A DNA stretch of 64,000 nt from Eurosta solidaginis. Its lineage: Eukaryota; Arthropoda; Insecta; Diptera; Tephritidae. Position 1 is the stretch's first letter. Each line of letters starts with the position of its first letter. The stretch is taken from positions 378,649,601-378,713,600 of the forward strand of contig NC_090319.1 in NCBI RefSeq assembly GCF_040869045.1. The letters are read 5' to 3'. Shown piece after piece: positions 48,098 through 60,183 of this stretch. Below the pieces are notes generated by a model. The model was given only the letters and a program-made list of their open reading frames with translations. It made no database searches and was not told the origin of the DNA. Position numbers and translations under genes: made by a program.

Positions 48098-48613
48098 ATA
48101 TTGTGACGAATATTAGCAACACTAAGTGATACTATCATCTCTAAACCGATGCTAAGCAGTGACTTGTATGCACATCCATAAATCAATCATTATGTCTACA
48201 CATATGTCCATACGAGCAGCGGAGAAGAGACGCACAAACACATGCAGATATCTTATCTGAGATGCTCCCAAAAGTATGCAATTATAATTGTGCTCACATA
48301 TACACGCGCATATGAGAAGCTATAAACGTAGTAATTTTATAGCTGATAACCAACTAGTAAATTCTAGAAATGTAAGCGCCTAGAAGTATGCGAACGAGAA
48401 ATCATAGAGCATAAAAGGCAACAACAGTAGAGACACAAAAATCAGTTTGATTTCATACGCTATCTGGCGAGCAATAGTGGTATTATTCTAAAGTACTTTA
48501 ATAAAGGCCATTTTGCATTATTGAATGGTGGAGTTATTTATTCAACAGTTTAGTGATTCGAATATTAGCAGAAGGTTGCATATAAGGGGAATTGCATAAA
48601 TTCGTTACAATAT
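48098..48613 (+). mobile_element. Solo LTR of a gypsy-type retrotransposon
   Basis: The LTR itself is 48102-48609 (508 bp): it begins TGTGACGAAT and ends ATTCGTTACA, imperfect inverted ends of about 10 bases. A 4-bp duplication, atat, lies at 48098-48101 and 48610-48613. Inside are a TATA-like ataaaagg (48411) and an aataaa (about 48500), fitting promoter and poly(A) signals. No internal region is left, so it arose by LTR-LTR recombination. The end sequence differs from the gypsy element at 60 kb. Orientation was chosen from these signals. Confidence 0.85.
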
Positions 48614-49550
48614 GGTCAAAGTCATTCAAAATCGGTACAGAGCTCTGCATTTTTCTTAAATAATTCGAATCAATCACCTTGTTATTTAACCCACTTCGTT
48701 GCCGGTTTTTTTATGTTTCTCAAAACGGGCTACATACATCTCAACCTGACTAATCCCAAATGTTCCCAAAAGGGACTAGATGGGATAAATTATGCCCCAA
48801 TGTAGAGAAAAGAGAGCAATCAGGGACCGCTCTCTTTAGGGATTAGTCGTAATATTTTTTGCAGGGTAATTATGTACATATGTTGTATTTTAAAGTGAAG
48901 TAAGTAAGTAGTTGCATTGGTGTAAACTCATGGCCTTAACTTTATTCATGAAACCATGAGGCTTCCGCTTACTGCCTTCTGCTTTCTGCCAAAGCCATCA
49001 ACATTACTTCTGCATTTATTGCCTCTGAATGCCTTTATTATGGATGATAGCAATAAGTATGCCACAGCAACAACTTCATATGAATTGTTGTTTTGTAAAA
49101 ATAAAAACGGAAAATAAAAAGAAAACAAGTTGGGTTATTGCCTGCAACGACTTAACTTAACAACCTTGGTGACGATGCTGATGATGACGTTAAAATATGC
49201 CGATAACGACTGCATTTATGGACAATGTATGAGTACATATTATTACAGTTATATATTAATTTGTGCATATATATGATGTCTCGTATGAGTATTACTTAAA
49301 TTCCTGCTTTCATAAAAGTTCTCGCAAAAGCAATGCTGGCGCAAAAATAATTTCATATAAAGGAAGTGAAAAAAACTCTGTCCTTTTTGACTGCAGCAAT
49401 CTCTGTGTTCAAATTCGTCCATTTAACAAAGTTTTGTAAAAAGTTTTTATATGGGAAAATGCTTCAAAAATTTCTTAAATACTGTAAAGTTTACACACAT
49501 TTTAAAAAGTTTCGCAGAGGAATATTTTGAGCTAAGCTGGAGCACTGAAG
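48614..49550. other. No gene seen
   Basis: Contains a small inverted pair gactaatccc / gggattagtc around 48747 and 48840 and a hairpin gagagc/gctctc near 48810. These may belong to a small unclassified element. Confidence 0.35.
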
Positions 49551-49559
49551 ATTTTATAT

Positions 49560-50150
49560 TAGAGCGCTTTTAGTTAATACATCAGGTAAAGGATTGAAAT
49601 CAATCCCAGGTAGCCAGGTATGTAAGATTATCAGTTTGGGTCGGTTTCTTTCTTATCTTTCCGACGAGTGGACAAGTGGACTCTAAAAAAAATATTTATG
49701 GTGCGATGTCAAGCAAAATTCAAAAAGGCGGTATATCTTTGACGAAGTTAGTATTTGAGAACTTTTCCTACCGAGAAGTGGACCGAGAGCCGATCTATTC
49801 TAAACAAATTTTTATTGAAGCGATTGGCTTGAAACTTGGTACAGCGGTACTTTGTTGACTAGCTTATTATCTGAGAAAACCTTCTTTCCGGAAAGTGGAC
49901 CAGGGAACGACCTCTTCCAAGATATCAAATTTATGGTGCAAGTTACTCGAAATTCGGTACAGGGGTACATCTTTGACCAATTTAATATTTGAAAGACGTT
50001 TCTTCCCGGAAAGTGGACCAAGGGCCTAACTATTCTGAAAATTTTAATTTATAGGGTAATTTGTTTGACATGTTTTTGTAGGGATGCCTCATTGGCTGGC
50101 TTATTATTTGATTAACATTTCACTACGGAGAGTGGATCAGGATCCAAGCT
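49560..50150 (+). repeat. Tandem array, period about 118 bp
   Basis: The word agtgga(c/t)c..gg recurs at 49667, 49777, 49894, 50012 and 50131, spacings 110, 117, 118 and 119. Between them each unit repeats attctaaa..aattttat, ggtacagggg and a ttgac.a.tt.at.atttga block. Diverged units; the frames at 49676-49858 and 49812-50021 are array-derived. The layout recalls the HINE arrays, but the sequence is different. Confidence 0.75.
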
Positions 50151-50177
50151 ATTGTAATAACTCTTTTTGTTCTTGGT

Positions 50178-50410
50178 GTTTAAGACTGACACTGCCCGAA
50201 GGATTTGGGGATTATTATCGATGTTAATGTTCCTTTACCGGATATAGATACGATACATTCTGGAGCACGCAGCATTAAGGTACTAGCCCAACCATCTCGG
50301 AATCGATTTAATATAACCATATTGGATCTTCTAGGCCATTCTGCGATCCAGTTTTATGAAGGGCTAGGGTTGCCAGAGCTTTGTCTGCTAAATATGTGTA
50401 CGATATTAGC
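50178..50410 (+). repeat. R-family dispersed repeat, truncated copy
   Basis: Matches 38730-38980 in order (cctttaccggatatagatac, gcattaaggtactagccc, cttctaggccattctgc). The frame at 50205-50480 is not a gene. Confidence 0.6.
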
Positions 50411-50732
50411 TATTATTTTACAAAAAATACGCCACTGTGCTCTTTGTTCTATTCCACTGCTAATACATATTCAACACTGACCAACGAGATGATGAAGAAA
50501 GTAGCCACAATCCCAGTCTGCGGACTATAAAAACCTTCGTTTTTATGATTGGGATAAGCGGGACTAGAACCGTTAAAAGCAATAATGACCCTATTTTGAA
50601 AAGTTGCTAAGCTAAGTTAATTGAAAGTACCCCGCGAGGAGAATCCTGAAAGTTCGTCGTAAGAAGATAGGTAATGTGGAGGGAAGATACAGCTACTTGG
50701 TGAGTCATTTAGTTGTGATTATATAGTTCCCA

Positions 50733-51095
50733 CGGCCGCCGTGGTGTGATGGTAGCATACTGAGCCTAGCACACCGAAGATCCTGGATTCACGCCTCGGC
50801 CAAAGCAACATTACAATTTTAGCAACAAGAAGCAATAAGAAGACATTTTTTCCAGTCGGGATCACCTTCGGCAATGATTTGGAAAGCACTCCGGGTGCGT
50901 TTCTGCCATGAAAAGCTTCTCAGTGAAAACTCATCTGCCTTACAAATGCCATTCGGAGTCGGCATAAAACTTGTAGGTCGCGTCCCACAAACTTGTAGGA
51001 AAAATTAAGAGGATCACAACGCAAATAGGAAGAGAAGCTCGGCCTAAAATCTCTTCGGAGGTTATCGCGCCTTACATTTATTTATTTCCATTTAA
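50733..51095 (+). mobile_element. tRNA-derived SINE, near full length
   Basis: The head (cggccgccgtggtgtgatgg) and whole body are conserved. The B box is damaged (ggattcacgcctc). It is flanked by atagttccca (50723-50732) and atagttcaca (51096-51105), a 10-bp duplication with one mismatch. Confidence 0.85.
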
Positions 51096-51105
51096 ATAGT
51101 TCACA

Positions 51106-53619
51106 ACAGGGCCGATCACGACCCTAATAAATCTTTAAGTGAACCAAGCTTTCTTTTTGTAACATTATTTCGCCCCGATCCGTCACAAATTGTTATCGAT
51201 AGCCTCTAACCCAAGTCCAAGGAAGCTTACAGTTTCAATAGCGTACTAAGTTTTTGATGGAACACCATCATACAGAGGCCTAAATGCCAATCTGATTTTA
51301 AAGTAGTTGTAAGCGAGGTCAGGCTCAACCATACTATCTCCTTTCGGAGAATATGTCTCACAATGGCCTATGATATCTGCGATAAAATCCATGTTTATAA
51401 TAATGCTGTAGTTCTCGATGCCAGAATGTCCATATCACACCGCAACATCTACCGGATATGTGTTCATTTTGATTTCTAGGTAGTTGTTGCTCTAAGATCG
51501 CCGGTGATGCTACTCCGCACTTCTTGATGTATTGAGTCTAACAGTTTGATAATACTCGTGCCATATACCATCCTGTGCCATACACCATGCCAACACGCCG
51601 CAGTGCAATATCGACTTTTTTAAACCTTCACCGAATTATTGTCTAAATGCTGAGTTCAATTTAAATTTAAATTGAGCATATACTAAATACTTTGAAAATT
51701 TAGTTTTTTAATCCAGCATAAATTTTGCTTGCCTGAAAAATTTAAGCGAATCGCCTAAAAAGCTAATCCGATTTGATGGCAAAATAACGCGTTGAAAGTT
51801 TATCAGTTAAGCTGGTGCGGGTTTTTAATCATAGCTTAAGCAGATGTCTTTGTTACAGATTTAGAACACTGAAGCGCATACAAAACTTTTTCGGGATCAA
51901 CGGGGAATTAAATGGTATTCAATTAAGGTAGGTCAGCTTATATGTGAGTTTTGTATTGTTAGGATATTCAACTGTGCGGCTGTGTGAGTGACACTCTTGC
52001 TGTCTCATTTCGTACTGAAACGCTATGTGTTTTTCATTTATGATGTTTTCTAACCTATCACGTATAAAAGAAAAAGCATTTTGGACCACTAAGTAATATA
52101 CTGAAATTGTGGGGTTTGTCTATAAATCGAAGCGGGTAGGGAGCTATTGTAGCACATACATTCATGACATGTAACAATGAATACTTAACGCAATGCATAA
52201 ATATTTGTATATGAATCAGCTGCTCTAATTAAGTTCTATATACGAAGCCAATAAAAAAATGCCATTTATGTAAGCCTTTCACTGCAAGAGCTAGGGTATC
52301 TTGCTAATTTACGGACACTCACTATACGGAATTATGACTAAATTCAAACTATTTTATGATATGGATCTCTGATGGATCCAAATTAGGGGAAAGGTTCAAG
52401 TCTGCTATATAGTAACACGATGCACATAGAACCTCATCAGGAAATGTCCTGGAAGTCTTCCATATTGGGTTATCAATCAAAAATTGATTAAAAGTGATGA
52501 AAAGGAGGAGTTGCATATGATCCAACAAGCAGGAAAACTGTGGCCCTAATTCTCAATTTCCCTCCCAGTCCATCCCGAAGAAGCATTTGTTGACTGGAGT
52601 CATTCTCTGGTTGATCTCTCGGCTGACATTCTTTTCGTTGTTTATGTTGGTTCGCATATAGATGAACCATTTGGCAGTATCGAATTTATATCTCTGTCTA
52701 TAGTAATGCACTATCAAGCAAAAATACGGTACTACTTTTCGCGCTGTGAAAATATGCTTAGAGCTCAACAAAAAGGAGTATGGGTGCAAGTTTATTATTT
52801 AATATGTGGGTGCTTGAACTGCTCGGGGCCTGGTAATTTTTTTTAGAGCGCGTTCATGTTTTCAGCAAGAGAATATATTTAATTTTTAAGTATTCTTGCA
52901 AGCCTCGACTTCATCCCAGACAATTCAGATTAATATCATTTGGGCACAGGGACATACAATTCACCTGAAAACTATCACCCGGACCTCCCATCGTACAAGT
53001 AAACAACTGAACCTATTAAAGATTGCTGCATGACCCCCAGTGTTCTGATTATATATAAAAGGAAGATGAGAAATTTCTGGGCAGACACTACCTGCAGGGT
53101 AGCGATATACTTTTGGCTGGAAGTAGATGAAAACGGTTTGCTGAAATAATTGTGTTCACCACGGCTCATCAATCAATGATGATTGGAGGTTTGACGGGTC
53201 ACGGTCCAATGGCAGTCCATGCGCTACGTCTCAACAAACAGCAAAACCCCTCTTCTTGCAGCTGTATGGAGGGTAGCAAGTGGAATTATCGAGTGTAATA
53301 TTCATGGTTGACTGCCCAGCTTCTTTCAGAACTAGTAGAAGGTCTCAACTAGCTAGGATCTCCGAATGACTTATCCAAGGTCAAAATTTGTCTTATTTAA
53401 TATCTAATCATTGCGCAACCGTCCTGTAAACAGTTTTTGCTCACGTAAACATTATTTAATGTAGTATCACAACGGACCTTCATATTAGACTATCTTTTTG
53501 TGCTGGCCATATTATAATTCGAGCTAAGCTTTCACACTGAAGAACCAAATATCTTTCTTGGAAGTAAAGTTCCTCTTCTTCTTCATGTAGCGATAAGGAG
53601 ACTTCTGGAAAGTTTTGTT
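51106..53619. other. No gene seen
   Basis: About 2.5 kb of intronic sequence. The frames at 52488-52789, 52975-53172 and 53480-53701 carry no motif I recognise. A phrase near 53200 (aatggcagtccatgcgc) recurs diverged near 34748, pointing to an unclassified old repeat. Confidence 0.4.
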
Positions 53620-53900
53620 CAGATATTGATTCGGTATATTCCGGTAATAACACCACTAAGGTATTAGCCCAACCATCGCCGGAACGTTTTTTGATGACCA
53701 CGTTGAACCTTTTAGGTCATCCGATCCCCTCCTTTTGTCAGTGGTTTGGGCTCGCCAGATCATCACCTGCTAAATAAAGAGGATTTTTCATGGGTAGCTG
53801 AAGTCGGAAATTGGGTTTGATAAGCTTTAAAATGCGCTAGCAGATTCCTGAGAGGGTTGCGCTACACAGCTGCTTCAATCCTGCTGATTTGTGCCTGACG
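53620..53900 (+). repeat. R-family dispersed repeat, diverged copy
   Basis: tattccggtaataacaccac, cgccagatcatcacctgcta and gagggttgcgctacacagc match the 38699-39122 copy in order. Confidence 0.6.
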
Positions 53901-53935
53901 TAAGGTCGTCAACTATGATTTTAATGTCACAGAGG

Positions 53936-54760
53936 GGGTCTTTTCTAATTTATCGTAAAAAAAGTCTGTGTGCTATTCAGCCACCTCATCTTTTGTTGCA
54001 TATAAGACTAGTATTATATTGAAAATCTCTGCCGTGATCCGAGCCGAGATGACCGCTTACAGCCGTGAATGATAATATTTGGTGGCACGGTCTCTTTCCT
54101 AGTACAAAACGAACCCTGTGTCTACATTTCTCGCTTCTCCACTTCTGGGTTAGTGGACGCACATTCGCAGGTTTCTGTTGTCCTACTGCTTTGCTCGTCT
54201 CGCAAATGACTTAAGCTATGCAAATTTGTATTGCTTTTTTAAGCGTCTTTGAAACGGTGTCTTATTCTTAACCGGGTTATAAAAAATGGCCCAGGTTTAT
54301 TATCCAGGATCGTGGTTTATCACATCAAAATGAAGTTACGCATTCCGTAGCTACTACCTCAGATATCGATCGCTATTCCCCAATGTAAAATATAGGGGTT
54401 AGCACCGGCACGAAAATATCAGTGTCAATATCTATCAATTTTCATCAATTAAATTCTAATTTTTTCTTTTCGATAATTTAAGAAAAAAAACTGTTTTATT
54501 ATGCAAACCAATATCACACGTTCTTTGGGTTATTAGAATATGTTTGTCAACAGTTCTTCTAGACAAAATTTATACATTTCGTAGCACTGCTGGCTTATTC
54601 CATTTTTATTCATACCCCCTACACTATTTTCTATTGGGTATTTTTATTTGACAGCGTGCGCGTGTGTCCGCTTAGCTGCCTATACATCATTCTCCCAAAT
54701 GTCATAAATAAATATTTTTAAATGTGGGTATTAAGTACTCATACATATGCAACTACATAC
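53936..54760. other. No feature seen before the beat exon
   Basis: AT-rich end of the large intron (in genomic order). No repeat recognised. Confidence 0.4.
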
Positions 54761-54894
54761 CGTTTTGTTATTGATATACCACGTAAGCGTTGCTGCAGGA
54801 TTTGACCACTCTGAGCTGCAGTTAACTGCCAGAAAATCCCCATATCGGTACGGATGCACAATGCCGCTGATGAACGGATCGAATTTGGGTAAAA
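54761..54894 (-). CDS. Beaten-path family protein, exon (first half of Ig domain 2)
   Basis: A 134-bp exon. On the minus strand the acceptor is a pyrimidine tract ending atttgcag (AG at 54895-54896) and the donor is gtatgt (54755-54760). It enters with two bases of a split codon and leaves in phase 0, matching the phase of the exon at 36017-36317. It encodes LPKFDPFISG, then YRYGDFLAVNCSS and NPAATLTWYINNKT. This is the Beat-family Ig2 start: a GD..(V)NC B strand and an LTWYIN C strand with the core Cys and Trp. The two exons together make one complete Ig domain. The first Ig domain and signal peptide must lie further upstream, beyond the window or in short exons I could not see. Confidence 0.87.
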
Positions 54895-55725
54895 CTGCAA
54901 ATAAATGCGAAAGTGACAAAAGAATATGAGTAAAGTTAGATGTTGGCAGATGTATACATTAGGCTGTTCCATCTAAAAAAATTTTATTTTTAGAAATGTA
55001 ATATTTTCAAATGAAATATTAAAACTTACTTATTCATGAAAAATAAAAATAGTTTATTAAGCTTTTTTAGATGATACATTCATAAAAATTTTCAAATATA
55101 AAAGTTTTATAAATATTTTTTATGGACAAGGGGATTACATTACGTGCAAAAAATAATAAGCTAATACAATTTTCTGTACCAGAAATGCTGGTTAGTTAAA
55201 GTTTCTGTTTCAAAAGCAAAAACCTTAAATTTTTTCCTTGACTTAAAAAAAAACGTTTATCAAATAAAAGACACCCTAATATATCTTACTAAAATGAATG
55301 AAATTTCGTTAACGTAATGACATATAAATTTATAGTTTGAGATATGATGGCGATATAAAAAATCGCGTGATGTTAATACCCCGACTAGCTAGAAAGGGGA
55401 GCCAAAGGGTATACAAGAGCAAAGTACAATAGACTTGATATTCGGGTTCAAACGGGTTATGCAAGCAGTTTTAACAAACAACCAAGCATTACTAACACAA
55501 CTAACAAATGAACGTAACAGAATTGAAAAGAAACAAACAGACACACGCCATATGCATAAATTCGCACAAATTTGATAGATAAAAATTTATATAAATTTTT
55601 ATTAAATATAAAATCCATATTCATAGCCATTTGCACGCAATCAAAGAAAATGTCCTTTCATAGATACATATGTAAATTTTTAACCCATATGCACTTTGTT
55701 ATCGTTGCATGTCTGTTTGTATGTA
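54895..55725. other. No feature seen (beat intron or upstream)
   Basis: AT-rich, no other exon recognisable. Presumably intron of the beat gene, since Ig1 is not encoded within the window as far as I can see. Confidence 0.4.
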
Positions 55726-57324
55726 TACAGCAGCAAATGCACGAAATTAACATTCGAAATTTTTTCCGAAGCAGTTTTTAAGATTGTTTTTCATAGTTTG
55801 AATTTTAAAATTATTGTAGGTTTTTTTTTCAAACTTAAAGTTACAAATTTGAAATTTTCTCAAATTTTCTCGAATTTTTAGTTTTTTTAAAACGTGTTTT
55901 GAGATTGCTTTTCAAAATTTAAGTTGAACAATACTCAAACAAGATTTCGTCAACCAAACTTTTAAAATTTTTTTTCCATAATTTCAGAAAAAACTGAATT
56001 GCAAACCAATATCAAAAAAAGTAGAAAATGTAAGTCCCTCAAAAATCGAATTGATGTTTGAAAATATGTTTCGGAAGAGTGTTAAATATTTGTTTCAATA
56101 CGAAAAGCGCATAGTTTTATTTTCAATATGCAAGAAAATCTGAAACATCCTTCGGAAAGAAAGTGGATAAAAAGCAATTCGAAATTTGAGGCTCCTGTAA
56201 CTTCCACTTTGTTGGTCCAAAATTGATTGGGCTACAAAGCTGCATATTCCAAGAAATCATAAAACAACAAATACAATTTATTAGAGTTTTTGAATTTTTT
56301 TAAAACGTTTTTGAGATTGTTTTGCAATACAGTTACGAAATACTGAAAAAAAATTCATATAAGTAACTCTAAAAAGCGTACGATATATTGGTAACATTTT
56401 ATCGTATATGGATATTTTTTGAAACCGTTTTTGAATTTGGTTTACAAAGTTCCAGTTAATTAACTAGAGTAGGTTTATTTTTAAACTCAAAGTTAAAAAT
56501 TAGAAATTTTAAAAAAATTTATCGAACTTTTGATTTATTTTGAAAACTTTTTGAGATTACCTTTCGAACTTTTAGTTACAAAATGCTCAAAAAGTTCAGA
56601 AGACTTTACAAAAGTAAGAAACTTTTGTGAAATTTTTTCGAACTCTGGATTTTTTCGAAAACGTGTTTGAGTTTGATAAATACAACTGGCCCCATAATTT
56701 TAGTAAATGACACCATGGATATACTTGTGGTCTCTTTAAGATCAATATCAAGTTCAAAATTTTCCTGAAATTTTTTCAATTTTTGATTTTTTTTCGAAAA
56801 GGTTTTTAAATTTTTTTTAAAGTTTCAGGTTTAAAACTAATGCAGGTGTTATTTGAACTAAAACTAAAAGCTCGAAATTTTCAAAAAATTTTCTCGAATT
56901 TTTAATTTATTTTTAAAATGCTTTTGTGATTGCTTTTCAAAGTTATAGTTACGAAATAGTCGATAAAATTAAAACTACTCCAAAAAATTTAGAAAGGTCT
57001 TAGAAATGCTCAGAATTTTCGTAAAATTTTTTCAAACTTTGTTTCGAAAATGTTTTTGAATTTTTTTTTTTTCAAAGTTTCAGGTATAGATTTCAAGTTG
57101 GTTTTTTCTTAAACTATGAATAAAAATTCGAATTATTCGAAAAATTTTCACCAATTTTCAAACTTTATTGAATATGTTTTAAAAATTGGTTTGCCTAGTT
57201 TAGAATACAAAATCCGTGAAAGTTTTTTTTCAATTATTAATTAAAAAAAAAAAATAAATAAAAAAAAATTAATTGATGAAACATAATAAAAATTGCTACT
57301 GCTTTTTTCGTGTTCGCTGCTGTA
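55726..57324. mobile_element. TA-flanked MITE (copy 2), long AT-rich form
   Basis: Ends tacagcagcaaatgcac (55726) and gttcgctgctgta (to 57324) are the same family as 35012-35679. The 1.6-kb interior is a degenerate array. A block with aggttt.tttt.aaactaaaag, gaaattttc..aaaattttctcg and tttttgagattgcttttcaaa recurs near 55818, 56471 and 56842. Extreme A/T strand patterning (poly-T then poly-A words) could fold into long hairpins. No coding. Confidence 0.7.
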
Positions 57325-57870
57325 TAGCCAAATGTAGCATAACTCTGCTCTGGTCATAAATTATATGCATAAAATAAAATTCGATTTGTTTACGTCATAA
57401 TGGCTTATGTCAATGCCACAAGCATGCTCCAGTATTTATGTGCACAACTTTTATTGAAACTTACACAGGTACGCACACACACTCTCTAGCATGCTCGTAG
57501 ATATTTAGTTTTTTTTTTATCGAAATTGGTTTACTTAAGCTTTTAAAATATTTTCGTATGGATTAAATTGGATTTTGTTACAACAATAGCAACAATATGG
57601 ATTTTAAAAGTTTGCATTTCAATTTTTGTTTTTTTTTTTTTTTTTTTGTTGAAAAATATGAAACAAAGGAATATAGCAAAGCAAAATATATTACTTTCTG
57701 ATAAATTTGAACTCTCTCTGTTGGGCATTTCATAATTTTTTTAGTCATAATAATTGTATGAAAAAAGTTTGCTGAGTGTATTTATAGTCTATATTGTGTT
57801 AAAGTCAAACAAATAAATTGATTATATTTTATTTCCCTTCAATTTATAAGTATGTATACACTTCGCACAG
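57325..57870. other. No feature seen
   Basis: AT-rich with a poly-T run near 57628-57647. The 61-codon frame at 57543-57728 is low-complexity. Confidence 0.4.
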
Positions 57871-59007
57871 ATCAGCTGAGGAGAGCTCACAGAGTTTATT
57901 AATTTTGTTCGCTTAACGGTACCCCGTAATGGCATAAACTAATCGAGATAAATATAGACTTCTATATATCAAAATGATCTGAACGATAAAAGAAATTCAG
58001 TTAGCCATGTCCGTCCATCCGTCCGTCTATCCGTCTGTCCGCGAACACGATAACTTGAATAAATTTTGAGGTAACTTATGGAAATTTCGAAAATATCGAA
58101 AAATGAAAAAAAAAAAATGCTATAATTCTATACCAAATACGAAAAAAGGAATTAAACGGGGTGATTGGATTGGTTTTTTGACGCAAAATATAACTTTAGA
58201 AACGGCTTTGTAAAATGGGTGTGCCACCCACCATATTAATTAGAAGAAAATGAGAAAGTTCTGCAGGGCGATATCAAAAGCCCTTGGAACCATGGCAGGA
58301 CAATATTTGTGGTATTACATAGTTATATAAATAAAGAGCAGTACCCGACAGATGATGTTCTGGGTCACCCTGCCCAAAATTTTGACAATATCTCGAAAAC
58401 GCCTTCACATATACAACTAAGCGCCACCCGCTTTTAAAATACTCTTCAATACCTTTAATTTGATACCCATATCATACAAACGCATTCTAGAATCACTCCT
58501 GGTCCACCCTTATGGTGATATCCCGAAATGGCGTCCACCTATAGAACTATGACCCACTCCCTTTTAAAATACTCTTTAACGCCTTCCATTTGGTGCCCAT
58601 GTCATACAAACACTTTGCAGGGTTACCCTAGATTCATTTTCCTACATAGTGATTTTCCCTTATTTGACAAAGGATGAAGGGAAATCGTTCCAAAAAACGT
58701 AACCCTTGGTTTACAATTTCGGACTCTTATCGGACTCATAATAAAGAGCGCTTCGAAAATATTTCGGGGGTGATTTAAAAAATTAAATGATAAAGAATTG
58801 CGCTCAAATTTAACCAAATTTTCATATATAAACAAAATTTTCTAATAAAATGAATTGATAGCTGAAGGAAGATAGAAAAGGCAAGTTTCTCCACTTTTTA
58901 GTATTACGATTTGTATGTATCCATAAAAAAGATAATTTTGTCTCCAATGCTCTCAGGTGAGTATGTAATGTTCATTTACACCCGAATTTAGCCTTCCTTA
59001 CTTGTTT
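57871..59007 (-). mobile_element. HINE, inverted copy, internally deleted
   Basis: Starts with the agatcagctgaggagagctc terminus, then the atagacttctatatatcaaa block and ccgtc/gtccg block (58007-58041). A deletion joins this to the interior near 58075. About two to three 130-bp units lie at 58340-58630, and it ends with the cttccttacttg end. The hairpin end is degraded. Confidence 0.75.
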
Positions 59008-59235
59008 ATTTTATCTAGAATATTTCAAATATATATTCTTTCGTGCGTCACATGTATGAACCATTCAGGAAACTTCTCCATTTATTTAAATTTTAAATTG
59101 AAGTATCAACTCACGTGATACCGACCATTTGTTACGTATGCACATATTTCATATTAAAGAAGCGGCAACATTACTTAACGATGTGTCATGCAAGTGAAAT
59201 CCTGTGAGTCATTCTAATTGAATCAAGTTCATATA

Positions 59236-60180
59236 TAACAAGTAAAGGTGCCTAAGTTCGGGTGTAACCGAACATTATATACTCAGCGTAAGCTTCAATT
59301 GCACATTTCATATCAAATAAATTACTTTTCTACATAACACGTGGCACCGCCCGTTTAAACAAAAATGTTTCCCCATTTTCTCTTACAATAAATCTTGATA
59401 AGTGAAATATCATTGAATCAAAACTATTTTTTGCTAAGTTATAGCTTATTATTCTAGTCTACGACCCTTTTAAACTTGTTTTATATCGTCGGTCCAATGT
59501 CAAAGTCACGAATGTGCATATTTGATGTTTTGTGAAAAACGCGTTTCAAACCTCGAAGACATTCTTAAGTATAGAGATTTAATTAATAGATTTTTAATTT
59601 TGTATATTTCAACCACCAACCTGACTTTTGTAAACCACTATGTAATGCTAATGGAAAAATGTTAAAAAAAAATGCATATTAGTTTTGGCTTTGCAAAATT
59701 TGACATATATGATATACAAAAATGGCACATTCCTAACGTTGGCATTGCACCGACGATATCTAAGTTGCCGTGGTTTTTATGGGCATTTTTACTACAAATA
59801 TTTTCTATTATAGGGAAAATTTGTGTACCCAATTTTATTACGATTCATTAATTTTTCTTCGAGTTATGGCTCCCGAAACATAGAAAATTGCTTAATCATA
59901 AAAGGGGCGGTGTCACGACCATTTTTTAAAATTTGAAGTTTTTCCTATTTATTGTTAAAAATTCACTTGCGAAATGAAATACCATTGATATAAAGCTCTT
60001 TTTTTTGCAAAGATATAGCTTATTTTGTGCGTCCACGACCCTTTGAAAAATCTTTTATATAAAAGTGGGCGTGGTCCTTAACCGATTTCGTTAATTTTTC
60101 TTCAAAGCATTCCTTATAGTAAAGGCAACCTCTCTGCCGAGTTGTGTTACGATAGGTTTAATGATGTTTTATTTATTATT
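59236..60180 (+). mobile_element. Second HINE-type family, truncated copy
   Basis: Shares the hairpin terminus with the main family (aagttcgggtgtaaccgaac, 59258-59277) and tatactcag, but the interior (gtggcaccgcccgtttaaac, and so on) is different apart from a few agtgggcgtggtcc blocks. The far end is missing. It lies just 230 bp from the end of the previous copy. Confidence 0.65.
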
Positions 60181-60183
60181 AAA

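Larger units (their letters stand above)
36318..54760 (-). other. Large intron of the beat gene
   Basis: Between the two matching phase-0 exon borders lie 18.4 kb without other host coding sequence. It contains SINEs, a full-length LINE, a solo LTR and several tandem arrays. Most frames in it are transposon-derived. Confidence 0.75.
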
